From Lachnospiraceae bacterium (GTDB lineage Bacteria; Bacillota; Clostridia; Lachnospirales; Lachnospiraceae), in assembly GCA_009777715.1 (NCBI GenBank), contig WRLH01000014.1:1-64000 (forward strand): 64,000 bases of DNA, written 5' to 3'. The notes under the pieces were generated by a model. That model had not been told where the DNA came from. It worked only from the letters and a program-made list of their open reading frames with translations, and searched no databases. A program made the position numbers and the translations under genes. Each line of letters begins with the position of its first letter. The first letter of the stretch is position 1. This document shows positions 8,618 through 17,294 of this stretch, one piece after another.

Positions 8618-8936
8618 CACCCTCGATAAATTCTTGTACTAAATTCATTGTGCAATGAGCAACACGTAAAATGTATACCTTATTTTTTTCTTCATCTAAA
8701 GCAAAATAGATATTGTAGTTTTTAATAAAAGCTATTCTAATTATACCAAATTTATCAGAATAAATGTCCCTCTTTTCATATAAAACTGGATTTTGGCTTA
8801 TTGTTTTTATCGTATTGTAGATATCATTAACTAACGATATTGCTGTTTCAACATAGAAATTTTTCGCTATATAAAACCCTATTTGCTCTATGTCAACACT
8901 TGCCGAAGCTGTGATTTTATATTCAAACGCTTTCAT
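8607..8936 (-). CDS. ParE/RelE-type toxin of a type II toxin-antitoxin pair
   Basis: A 109-aa protein with the ParE-like pattern: N-terminal YKITASASVDIEQIGFYIA, a central segment around NPVLYEKR, and the C-terminal strand VYILRVAHCTMN. Toxins of this superfamily act on DNA gyrase (ParE) or on ribosome-bound mRNA (RelE); which one applies is not readable. It overlaps the upstream antitoxin gene by 14 bp, the usual coupling. Its last codons and stop lie in the chimeric fragment at 8557-8617, so the present C-terminus may be a recent junction. Confidence 0.85.
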   Translation of the reverse strand: MKAFEYKITASASVDIEQIGFYIAKNFYVETAISLVNDIYNTIKTISQNPVLYEKRDIYSDKFGIIRIAFIKNYNIYFALDEEKNKVYILRVAHCTMNLVQEFIEGDGL

Positions 8937-9180
8937 TTCTCAACCTGCTTTCCAAATTTTGAAAGAAAGCCGAATCATCTATAAAATTACCGTCTTTAAC
9001 ATCTTCTATCCCTTTAGCCACAAACGACGATAACGCTATTTTTTCTAACAATGACTTATTTAAAACTGCTATCCCATTATCATTGTCATCATTAATAATG
9101 ACAACATTGTTCTTGAATCTGCATTGATTATGGATTTCTGATAATGTAATATTACTGTTATCATATTGAATAAGATTCAT
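8923..9180 (-). CDS. Antitoxin partner of the ParE-type toxin
   Basis: An 85-aa protein directly upstream of and overlapping the toxin gene, which is the standard antitoxin-first order. The central part (VVIINDDNDNGIAVLNKSLLEKIA) resembles the strand-helix pattern of Phd/YefM-like antitoxins and the C-terminus is a polar toxin-binding tail. It should be a DNA-binding autorepressor that also neutralises the toxin. The start follows AGGAGAAAATAA, a good SD. The antitoxin family assignment is weaker than the toxin's. Confidence 0.7.
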   Translation of the reverse strand: MNLIQYDNSNITLSEIHNQCRFKNNVVIINDDNDNGIAVLNKSLLEKIALSSFVAKGIEDVKDGNFIDDSAFFQNLESRLRNESV

Positions 9181-9207
9181 TTATTTTCTCCTTATGCGAC
9201 AGCAAAT

Positions 9208-9301
9208 AACTGTTCTCTTATCACGATTATATACGATTTTCAAAATAATATCAATAATCTTATCCGCGAAAACCGAGAGTGCGATTCATAATCAACGACC
9301 C
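9208..9301 (+). repeat. About 94-bp direct repeat, right copy
   Basis: Second copy of the repeat at 7784-7875, ending in a shortened structured element. It lies between the antitoxin start and the promoter region of the GH5 gene. Confidence 0.9.
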
Positions 9302-9307
9302 ACGCGG
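9265..9307 (+). repeat. Structured dispersed repeat, internally deleted copy
   Basis: It starts like copy B (CGCGAAAACCGAGAGTGCG), runs to CGACCC and then jumps to ACGCGG, the far end of the element. About 63 bp present in copy B are missing, so the copy keeps only the outer arms. Confidence 0.75.
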
Positions 9308-9348
9308 CAATGTCTAAATTTTACACTAAATAGATGAAATAAACACGG

Positions 9349-9354
9349 TATAAT
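9349..9354 (+). promoter_or_regulatory. Probable -10 box of the GH5 gene
   Basis: A perfect TATAAT lies 65 bp before the GH5 start codon. The -35 region at the right distance is poor, so this site may need an activator. Confidence 0.4.
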
Positions 9355-9418
9355 AGTCCGGGCCTTCATGGTAAAATGGACGAGGTAGTAATAATTTTTA
9401 AGAAAATGGAGGTAAAAG

Positions 9419-12400
9419 ATGAAAAGGAGTATTTATTTGAGCCTTAAAAAAGCACTGGCTTTCTGCCTAGTGACGGCTCTCCTCGCCGGAACGTTCCACA
9501 TTCCCGGCCGGGCGGATGAACTGATGTTCCCCTCCCCCGAACCACATTTTGAAAATGACATCCCGGGCAATGACGATTTAGGGGATGATTTACATAATGA
9601 CGAAAATACCAGTCCAAACGAGAATTTAGACAATCAACTTTGTGATAACCCACTATGTGATGACCCGCTTTGTGAAGACCCCGAATGCGGCGAAGAGATT
9701 TTTGCCGGAATAATGGCTTCCGGCATAACTATGTCATCTGACATACTTATGCCATTAAGCGGCTCACTTGGCTGCCAGCAATTATTTTCCGGTTCTCAAA
9801 TGGCAGATCCTGGCTGGGGCGGCTATGCGCCAGCGGTTGCGTTTGCTCCCGGCGGTTTTCAGGGCTGGTTTGGCCCTCATGGCACTGCCCTTAACGAGAT
9901 AAAGGATATGTTAGTCCCGGGCAGTTCCATTGAAGTGACTTTTACTGGCAAAGCTCCCGATTTGCGCATCGGTATTGATAGCAGTTTAGACAATGCGTCA
10001 GTTATTAATCCCAATCATACTGATAATGACATAGCTACATTCACATATGCCCAGATAAATGGCGCAATTCCGATTGCTGATATCGGAGCAATCGTAGTCT
10101 TTGCTTCCGGCGGAGATTTGACGGTGACAAGGGTTACGTTAATTGACCCGGATTGTGACGGCTGCAATATCTGCTCTTCTAATGGCGGGCAAGGCCCCGA
10201 AACCTTTAAGGCTTCCCTTGGCGGAAATTTACAACCCGGTTTCTCTGGCGGCCTTTCAGAATGGCCGGGGAACTTGGGCGAGGTCGAGTTTGAACTTGGC
10301 AAGGAAGCAACTTTTGCTTTTAGCTTCACCGCCCCGGCAAGGTTTAATAATTATGCCCGGCTACTGACCAATGTCCCGATTGCCAGGGCTGATACTTTAA
10401 GGACAACGATTACTTCCATTACTGTCGATGGGGTCGATGTGCCGTTAATTGAAGCACCAACAGTCAATGGTGAAGGCTTAAATGACAACCATGTCGGAAT
10501 AACCTTATTTAATGAATGGGGTCCTACTGTTGTTGATGCTGTTGATGTGGATGATTTCCGGGCGACTTCAATTAATGATATTGAAATCAAATTCATTGTC
10601 CATGAACCCGCCATTCCTGATGAAACCGAAGCATATCTTATTTTTGCTGACGGAGGCTGGGATAATGGCTGGTGGGGCCCGGGAGATCCAACAAACAGCG
10701 CGAACGTTAATGCCACCACCGACACCGTTGATGGCTTCGGCACATACACAACCAGCCTTGACTTTACAACCCCGGTTAATGGCATCGTCATGTTGGCTCT
10801 TGAAATAACTGACGGTGAACTGCTTTACCCTAACAATTTCATGACGATTGATGAAGTCAAGATAAACGGCACAGCCGTCACGGTTGAACCTACTTATACT
10901 GTCTCCCAAAATGATGATTCGCGGACTAATTTGCATAACACTACCGTAAATGCCCTGCCTTCATCATTCCGTACCGCTGATGGAAATGACGGTGGTGTCA
11001 CATGGCTGGCAATTGAAGAACCTGCTGCCGCCATCTCGTCCATCGAAGTCACTTTTACCCTCCGGCAAGGTTATGTGATCGGGCAAGGGCCGCCAGCCTA
11101 TCAGGCTTACCCCGATCTTTCCCATCTTATTACTCTTCCCGGTGTCCTTCCGGTCACCAGGATTGACTATGAATTTTTGATTACGCGCGTTGATGATGAT
11201 GTTAATGTCCCGTTTGCTGCCCGTTTTGGCAACTGGGTGACAAGAGACACTACTGTCGCACTAACCCCGGCTGACGAAAACACAACCAAAGATTTTGCGA
11301 TTACTTTCACCGGAGCAGGGGCAAGCGATTTTATTTCCTTGGGTGATGTCGGCGACAATACCCGCGGCGTCATCATGGAGATGACCAAAATGACCGTCCG
11401 CTCAGGGGGAGTCGATTATGACTTTACTTTTGACGGCTCACCTTATGATGCCCGCATCATTCGCGCGACCGATCTTGGCGGGCCGCACAATATCGCTAAC
11501 GGCTACCGCAATGAAGCAGCCGGGACGGTTCTATTTGTTGATGATGGCAATGAAGTCTGTTTCGTTATCCAAACAGGCGGCAATGCCGGAAAGCAAATTA
11601 ATCTTTACGCGGTTGCCGCCTTGGAATCACCCTTGCCAGTCAACATCAAGGAGCTGATTTACAATTTTGACATTACTGGCATTGGTTCAGAAACCGAACT
11701 TACTTTTAAAGCCCAGACTGCCCGCGGCTCTTGGTATAGCCGGACAATGGATTTAACTGCTGCCGCAGGCGGAGAAATATCTATTGACATGAGCCCATCT
11801 GTAGATACTGTGGCTTTGCTTGACATGGGCTATATAACTCAACATCTCCCGGCAAGCAATATCGAGCTAAATCTTACCTCTGTTTCGGTAAATGGCACAA
11901 TCCTTGATGCATCCACCTTAAGCGTCCCTGTCATCAAGCCCAAAAGCGGCGAAAATGCCCTGCCAAACATCTGGACTTCTGACGGAATCATTGCCTCAAC
12001 AAGCAGTTACGGCATCCATACAGCAACGGGCGGTTCGGTCGGCGGGGCAGCTTTAGTCAAAGAACCTGCTGAACAGCGCATTTATTTTTATATCCGCGGC
12101 GGCGATAATACTTTTGTCCCGGTTACGGTGACAAGTGTCATGACTAGCCCACGCTCACATGATTATACGACTGCAATGGGGGTTGGCTGGAACTTGGGCA
12201 ACAGCCTTGACGCGCCGGGCGGAACAAACCTTGCCACTTGGGAAACTGATTGGGGCAATCCGGTTATTACCCGCGCTTTGATTAATGAAGTCAAAGCAAA
12301 AGGTTATGACCATATCCGGATTCCGTTTACAGTTGGGACCGGAAACCGCTTTACTGACCGCGGTGCTGCCACTCCGGCCGATGAACTGCGTTATGTCATT

Positions 12401-15052
12401 AATCCAACTTGGCTTAACCGCTACAAAGAAGTTGTCCAGTGGGCTGTTGATGCCGGACTTTATGTCATGGTCAACATTCATCATGACAGCTGGATGTGGC
12501 TAGGCCGCGAAGACGGCTGGAACGGTGATCTTACCGACTGGCGTTATCGGCGTTTTAATGACCATTGGAAAGAGCTTTCTGCCCTTTTTGCCGGTATGCC
12601 TGATACAGTCATGTTTGAATCAATTAATGAGCCAGAATATAGTTCAATCGGCCTTGATGCAATGCTAAAAAATGATTTGATTAACAGCGCAATGGTTGAC
12701 ATCGTCCGCAGTACCCCCGGAAATGAAGACCGTATTATCGTGCTTCCTACTTATATTACGAATCATTCCGAAAGAAACAGCTTGTCGCTGATGACCCATA
12801 TCGCCGAGCTTGAAGATGAAAACATTATCGCAACCGTCCATTATTATAGTGAGTGGGTCTTTAGCCAGGATTTGGGCATCCGGCTGTTTGACGAGGACTG
12901 CTTCCCTGACCGGCCCGGCTTCACCCCCCGCGCCTCGATTGATGATTTATTTGGGATTATTGATGACTGCTTCACTACATTTGGGATTGGGACTAACATC
13001 GGTGAATGGGGCATTCTCACCTATGACCGCCAGTTTGAATGGTCACAGCAAGGCGAAGAGCTAAAATACTACGAGTATTTCCACCACAAAGCAAAAAGTA
13101 CCGGGACGAGCGTATCTTTGTGGGATAACGGTGCTTTTATTGACCGGAGAAGTGCTTCTTTTGAATGGCGCAAGCCAATCATCGGCGCATTACTTTCATC
13201 TTCGGCGCAAGGAGTCCGTTCAGCCACGGCTCAAGGTCTTGATACCCTTTATTTTGAAGATGTGCCTATTGTTAATGCCGATATTCCCCTTTTCCTTAAT
13301 GGGCGGACTTTTACTGGCATAACCGGGCTTACCGAAGGAGTGGATTACACTTACAGCTCCGGGAACATTAGATTAACCCAAGCATATTTAAGTGCGAAAT
13401 ACAATGCAAGGGCAAATTCCTCTGCCTTTGGCATCTTTGATACCTTAAATATTACGTTTGATGACGGTGAGGTCTGGCGGCAATATCTTGTTGCGAACGC
13501 AACCCCCGGCTATCAAGACGCGGCTGGGACACGGAGTAACGGCATCCGGATTCCTTTTGATTTCCGCGGCGAAACCGTCCGGCGTGTTTGGGCCCGTGAC
13601 TCGCAAGATCGCCCGGTCGGCGGCAACAACTCCAGCTGGTGGCCCTATCTTGAACTTGGCCGCTCACAGCTTACCTCTGCTGATGGGGCTTTCCACGTGG
13701 CTTTCCCTACCGCTGACAGCACCGGTTCATTCTCATTGACACGCGGATTCTTTACTGATAATAACGCAGTCGGTGATATTACAGTCTCCATCGAGTTCTT
13801 TAGCGGCCGAATAGTGCCTATCTCGATGAATATTGCCGGAACTTCATCTTCTAGCCCTGTTACGGCCATCGGATATGATCCGCTGACGATACCACCGCTT
13901 CCGGACGATGACCTTACAGGCGTAATTGTTAACGGCGATTACATTATTGAAAAAGTTGAGGAGGCTGAATTATTAGGCAATGATGAAATCACCTTGACTC
14001 TCACCGAATTGGGCGAAGACGGCCAGGGCGGAACAGACAGCGGCGGAACTGTTATCTCAAAAGGCACACTGGCAACGCTAAAATCCGACCATCCCGGCAT
14101 GACAATCAATATCGACTTAGAAAATGGGATCACGTTTTCACTTGATACTGATACTATTACCGATGATGCAGTTGATTTAGATTTTGCCGGCATTATAAAT
14201 TTAATCCATAATGATACAAAAGTATACAATAATGAAACACAAGGAGTAATCGTTCCCAAAAACAGCATTCTTATCACTCCGGCGACAACCGGGAATTTCG
14301 GCCTTGCCCTTGCTATCACCGTTTCACAAGCCGAGCTTTTTGCAATGTTCATTGACGCGCATAATGCCAAGGTATTTTACATCAGCAGAACCGGGGCAAC
14401 TTCGGAAATACCGTTTGTCATAAATGCCGATGACAGCATTACCTTTACGATAACGAGTGCTTCACGTTATGTCATAACCGAAGCCTTAAAGCTTGAGCCA
14501 TTTGGCCTGCCGCCAAAAGAAGAATCAAAAACTACTCCCAGCGGCGGTTCAGGTCAAGCAGTAAGCCAAGCTGTCACCACGGCAAGCACTGTCTTAGCAC
14601 CAAAAGCCCCCGCCAAGACGGTTTATGCTGTGACAGCCAATTTCCTTAATGAAAGAACCGGGCCGGGAACGAGCTTCCCAGCGGTTGGCAGACTGCGACT
14701 CGGCACAATCTTAGAAATCAAGGAAATCAGTGCCGACGGAAGATGGGCGCTTGCCCATACCGGCACTTGGGTTTCGCTCCAGTACCTTAACCATATAAGC
14801 GGGCCGGCAACGCCGGAGGGCGATCAAGAAGATACTGGCTTGATGGCTTCCAAGTACTCCGTTTTGATTAATCCCAGCTCGCGCCTGTTTGTCCGCAATG
14901 CCCCTGGAATGCAAGGGCGTGTTGTGGGGACGCTCCGCCGCGGTGACATCGTTAATGTCACTTCCGTAAGGGGCGGCTGGGCAACAATCGCCTACACTAG
15001 GGAAATGCCTGTTGCATATGTATCACTGCAATTCTTGCGGCCATTGCAATAG
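9419..15052 (+). CDS. Giant secreted multidomain GH5 glucanase
   Basis: A 1877-aa extracellular glycoside hydrolase, probably an endo-beta-glucanase. Residues 1-32 form a signal peptide, followed by an acidic Cys-rich linker in which LCDNP, LCDDP and LCEDP are repeated. Several beta-rich, carbohydrate-binding-like modules fill about 125-900. The GH5 catalytic domain spans about 915-1260 (GVGWNLGNSLDA, IRIPFT), with the acid/base glutamate in NEP (E1071) and the nucleophile in GEWG (E1196). An X2/CBM-like part follows (FLNGRTFTGI), then more beta modules and two SH3b domains (about 1735-1795 and 1812-1877) that should bind the cell wall. The SD GGAGGTAAAAG is strong. The SH3b anchor takes the place of a dockerin or LPXTG. 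Confidence 0.92.
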   Translation: MKRSIYLSLKKALAFCLVTALLAGTFHIPGRADELMFPSPEPHFENDIPGNDDLGDDLHNDENTSPNENLDNQLCDNPLCDDPLCEDPECGEEIFAGIMASGITMSSDILMPLSGSLGCQQLFSGSQMADPGWGGYAPAVAFAPGGFQGWFGPHGTALNEIKDMLVPGSSIEVTFTGKAPDLRIGIDSSLDNASVINPNHTDNDIATFTYAQINGAIPIADIGAIVVFASGGDLTVTRVTLIDPDCDGCNICSSNGGQGPETFKASLGGNLQPGFSGGLSEWPGNLGEVEFELGKEATFAFSFTAPARFNNYARLLTNVPIARADTLRTTITSITVDGVDVPLIEAPTVNGEGLNDNHVGITLFNEWGPTVVDAVDVDDFRATSINDIEIKFIVHEPAIPDETEAYLIFADGGWDNGWWGPGDPTNSANVNATTDTVDGFGTYTTSLDFTTPVNGIVMLALEITDGELLYPNNFMTIDEVKINGTAVTVEPTYTVSQNDDSRTNLHNTTVNALPSSFRTADGNDGGVTWLAIEEPAAAISSIEVTFTLRQGYVIGQGPPAYQAYPDLSHLITLPGVLPVTRIDYEFLITRVDDDVNVPFAARFGNWVTRDTTVALTPADENTTKDFAITFTGAGASDFISLGDVGDNTRGVIMEMTKMTVRSGGVDYDFTFDGSPYDARIIRATDLGGPHNIANGYRNEAAGTVLFVDDGNEVCFVIQTGGNAGKQINLYAVAALESPLPVNIKELIYNFDITGIGSETELTFKAQTARGSWYSRTMDLTAAAGGEISIDMSPSVDTVALLDMGYITQHLPASNIELNLTSVSVNGTILDASTLSVPVIKPKSGENALPNIWTSDGIIASTSSYGIHTATGGSVGGAALVKEPAEQRIYFYIRGGDNTFVPVTVTSVMTSPRSHDYTTAMGVGWNLGNSLDAPGGTNLATWETDWGNPVITRALINEVKAKGYDHIRIPFTVGTGNRFTDRGAATPADELRYVINPTWLNRYKEVVQWAVDAGLYVMVNIHHDSWMWLGREDGWNGDLTDWRYRRFNDHWKELSALFAGMPDTVMFESINEPEYSSIGLDAMLKNDLINSAMVDIVRSTPGNEDRIIVLPTYITNHSERNSLSLMTHIAELEDENIIATVHYYSEWVFSQDLGIRLFDEDCFPDRPGFTPRASIDDLFGIIDDCFTTFGIGTNIGEWGILTYDRQFEWSQQGEELKYYEYFHHKAKSTGTSVSLWDNGAFIDRRSASFEWRKPIIGALLSSSAQGVRSATAQGLDTLYFEDVPIVNADIPLFLNGRTFTGITGLTEGVDYTYSSGNIRLTQAYLSAKYNARANSSAFGIFDTLNITFDDGEVWRQYLVANATPGYQDAAGTRSNGIRIPFDFRGETVRRVWARDSQDRPVGGNNSSWWPYLELGRSQLTSADGAFHVAFPTADSTGSFSLTRGFFTDNNAVGDITVSIEFFSGRIVPISMNIAGTSSSSPVTAIGYDPLTIPPLPDDDLTGVIVNGDYIIEKVEEAELLGNDEITLTLTELGEDGQGGTDSGGTVISKGTLATLKSDHPGMTINIDLENGITFSLDTDTITDDAVDLDFAGIINLIHNDTKVYNNETQGVIVPKNSILITPATTGNFGLALAITVSQAELFAMFIDAHNAKVFYISRTGATSEIPFVINADDSITFTITSASRYVITEALKLEPFGLPPKEESKTTPSGGSGQAVSQAVTTASTVLAPKAPAKTVYAVTANFLNERTGPGTSFPAVGRLRLGTILEIKEISADGRWALAHTGTWVSLQYLNHISGPATPEGDQEDTGLMASKYSVLINPSSRLFVRNAPGMQGRVVGTLRRGDIVNVTSVRGGWATIAYTREMPVAYVSLQFLRPLQ

Positions 15053-15080
15053 GATTAGGCTTAAAAAATCAATACCAAAA

Positions 15081-15108
15081 CGTGCTGCCTTTTGGCAGCA
15101 CGTTTTTT
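15081..15108. terminator. Bidirectional intrinsic terminator between the GH5 gene and malG
   Basis: A perfect 9-bp stem CGTGCTGCC/GGCAGCACG with a TTTT loop is followed by six T on the plus strand; on the minus strand it is followed by TTTT. It can end both convergent transcripts. Confidence 0.9.
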
Positions 15109-15112
15109 ATGA

Positions 15113-15131
15113 ATGTCCTATTACAGGACAT
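15113..15131. repeat. ATGTCCT-ATTAC-AGGACAT palindrome
   Basis: A 7-bp-arm palindrome directly after the malG stop. The same palindrome with one base changed in the loop occurs at 28873-28891 in front of the RHS gene. Confidence 0.7.
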
Positions 15132-15133
15132 GG

Positions 15134-15970
15134 CTACTCTTTCACCGCCCCGCTTGCCAAGCCGCTGATTAAAAATTTTGACAGGCCGAAATAAAGAATG
15201 ATAATCGGCACGGCAATAAACATTGCCCCGGCGGAAAAGCGGGAAAATTCATCATCACCCAAGCTCATCAGCCCGACTGCCACCGTATACAAATCCCGGT
15301 CTTTGAGCAAAAGGCGCGGCAGGATAAAATCACTCCATGGCCACGCAAATAACGTCAAGCTGGTATAAACGATAATCGGAGCAGAAAGCGGCAGGATAAT
15401 TTTCCAAAAAATCATAAACCCCGAAGCCCCGTCAATCCTGGCGGCTTCATCAATCGAGCCGGGAATTGTGTCAAAAAAGCCTTTTTGGACAAGATACCCC
15501 AGCGGCGCCCCGGCACTATAAATAAGGACAAGCCCCCAGTGCTGATTAATCAGGTTAAAATGGGTCATCAGGATATAAACCGCCGTCATTGCCATAAACG
15601 AAGGGAACATTCCCAGAATCAAGGTGATTTTCATCAGCATTTTGCGGCCGCGGAAGTTAAACCTGCTCATGGTATAAGCCGTCATAATGACAAGAATTGT
15701 CCCAAACAAACAGCTAAAGACAGCAATCAGCAGGGTATTGGAAAACCACTTCGGATAATTGTACATCACCGTATCGTTAAAAAGCCTGCGAAAAGAATCA
15801 AGGCTATATTCAGCCGGAAAAAATCCGTCAAATGAGTAGATTGACCCGGTTTTACTAAATGACGCCAGCAAAAGCCATAAGACCGGAAAACAAAAAGCAA
15901 AACTCACCGTGAGCAAAACGAGATAGGTAATCCCGTTGTCGAATAATTTTTTGACGTTTATTTTTTTCAT
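15134..15970 (-). CDS. malG: Maltodextrin ABC transporter permease, MalG type
   Basis: Inner-membrane permease of a carbohydrate ABC importer, 278 aa with six predicted membrane segments. The EAA loop that docks the ATPase reads EAARIDGASGFMIFWKIILP, and the C-terminus GLASGAVKE matches the MalG family ending. Its ATG overlaps the malF stop by four bases, so translation is coupled. No ATPase gene is nearby; such importers in Firmicutes usually borrow a shared MsmX-type ATPase. The 3' end of this gene is copied at 8557-8591. Confidence 0.93.
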   Translation of the reverse strand: MKKINVKKLFDNGITYLVLLTVSFAFCFPVLWLLLASFSKTGSIYSFDGFFPAEYSLDSFRRLFNDTVMYNYPKWFSNTLLIAVFSCLFGTILVIMTAYTMSRFNFRGRKMLMKITLILGMFPSFMAMTAVYILMTHFNLINQHWGLVLIYSAGAPLGYLVQKGFFDTIPGSIDEAARIDGASGFMIFWKIILPLSAPIIVYTSLTLFAWPWSDFILPRLLLKDRDLYTVAVGLMSLGDDEFSRFSAGAMFIAVPIIILYFGLSKFLISGLASGAVKE

Positions 15971-17265
15971 CGATAAATGTCCTCCTTTTTGTATGCGTCT
16001 GACCTAAGATATACGTCCAGTGAAATTATTGATGTGATCAGGAAAATAACGAGGCTGATAACCGCGCCCAGTGAATAATAGTTATTGTCAATTGACAGGC
16101 GGTACAGCCAGTTAATCAACAAATCGGTGTCGCTGGCTAAAAAATAACCTTCTGAAATAAACCCGCCCCTAAGGAAGAAGAAAATTCCGAAATTATTAAA
16201 ATTCAGCATGAAATTGGTAATCAGCACAGGCGTTGTGGCAAAAAGGACAAAAGGCAGGGTCAAGGAAACGAATTGCTTTGCCGGCCCTGCCCCATCGATC
16301 CCCGCTGCTTCAAAGACATCCTTATTCATATTGGCCAAGATTCCGGTGGCAAGCAACATACTGGTTGGGAGTGTCAGCCAAGTGTTAACTAACAAACCGA
16401 TTCCGCGTGAAAGCCAAGTGGAATTTAACCCCAAGAATAAAACAACGTCACCGCCGCCGTTCACAATCATCTGATTAATCGGGCCGCCAGCGGCAAACAT
16501 GAAGCGGAAGCCAATCAAAGAAATAAATCCCGGCACAGCAAAAGCAAGAATGGGAAACGCCCGCCAGAATGCTTTGCCTTTAACGCATTTCTTGTTAAAC
16601 AAAAGGGCTAACCCCAGCCCGCCGAAATAGCCAAAGGCCGTCGCCAAAATCGCCCATAAGATATTCCACCCCAAAATCTTTAAAAATGTCGCGGCAAATG
16701 AACCAAGGGAAAAAACCCTTCTGAAACTTTCAAATCCAGTCCAATCAACAAGGGCCGGGGGGACTGTCTCACCGCCGAAATTCGTAAAAGCAACTAAAAT
16801 CATAAAAACAATCGGCAGGACGCTAAATATTAACACGCCAAGAATCGGAATAAACAGCACAGTCTTGTAAAACTTTTTGTCGGAAAGCTCTTTTAATTCC
16901 TCAAAAAAGCCCGGAATTTTTTTCCCGCTTTCTGCTAGCCTTTGGGTTTCGTAAACGTCTTTAATGTTTGTGATGTACAGGGAAAAATAAATAATAAGGA
17001 CAATGATGGCAAACAGCCCCGTAATCAGCATTGTCACGGAATTATCACCCGGCGTTCCGTGCCATGCGTTACCCTCAACCGTGCCAAGCGTGATAAAATC
17101 CCGGATCATCAATGCGCCTTGGCTGATAAAGAAAATAATCGCGGCGGCTTGCACCCCAAGATATATTATTCCTTTTATCCATTGCCGATATAAAAGCTGC
17201 CCGGCACCCATGACCAGCATGGAAGCGATCGTTTTTGCGTTGCAATTTTTGAGTAACAAAACCAT
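15967..17265 (-). CDS. malF: Maltodextrin ABC transporter permease, MalF type
   Basis: Permease partner of MalG, 432 aa. It has extra N-terminal membrane helices (about 20-45 and 75-100) before the core, as in MalF proteins of Firmicutes. The core includes the EAA loop FEAAGIDGAGPAKQFVSLTLP and the segment WNILWAILATAFGYFGGLGLALLF. It lies between the binding protein and MalG genes and overlaps malG by four bases. The neighbouring GH13 enzyme supports maltodextrin or a related alpha-glucan as substrate. Confidence 0.92.
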   Translation of the reverse strand: MVLLLKNCNAKTIASMLVMGAGQLLYRQWIKGIIYLGVQAAAIIFFISQGALMIRDFITLGTVEGNAWHGTPGDNSVTMLITGLFAIIVLIIYFSLYITNIKDVYETQRLAESGKKIPGFFEELKELSDKKFYKTVLFIPILGVLIFSVLPIVFMILVAFTNFGGETVPPALVDWTGFESFRRVFSLGSFAATFLKILGWNILWAILATAFGYFGGLGLALLFNKKCVKGKAFWRAFPILAFAVPGFISLIGFRFMFAAGGPINQMIVNGGGDVVLFLGLNSTWLSRGIGLLVNTWLTLPTSMLLATGILANMNKDVFEAAGIDGAGPAKQFVSLTLPFVLFATTPVLITNFMLNFNNFGIFFFLRGGFISEGYFLASDTDLLINWLYRLSIDNNYYSLGAVISLVIFLITSIISLDVYLRSDAYKKEDIYR

Positions 17266-17294
17266 TTCTTTGTCCTCCCTCTTTTTGTTATAAT

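Noticed and set aside
10015..10329. Several minus-strand and alternative-frame ORFs inside the GH5 gene
   Set aside because: All lie in a long, well-supported coding frame and lack SD or family signs.
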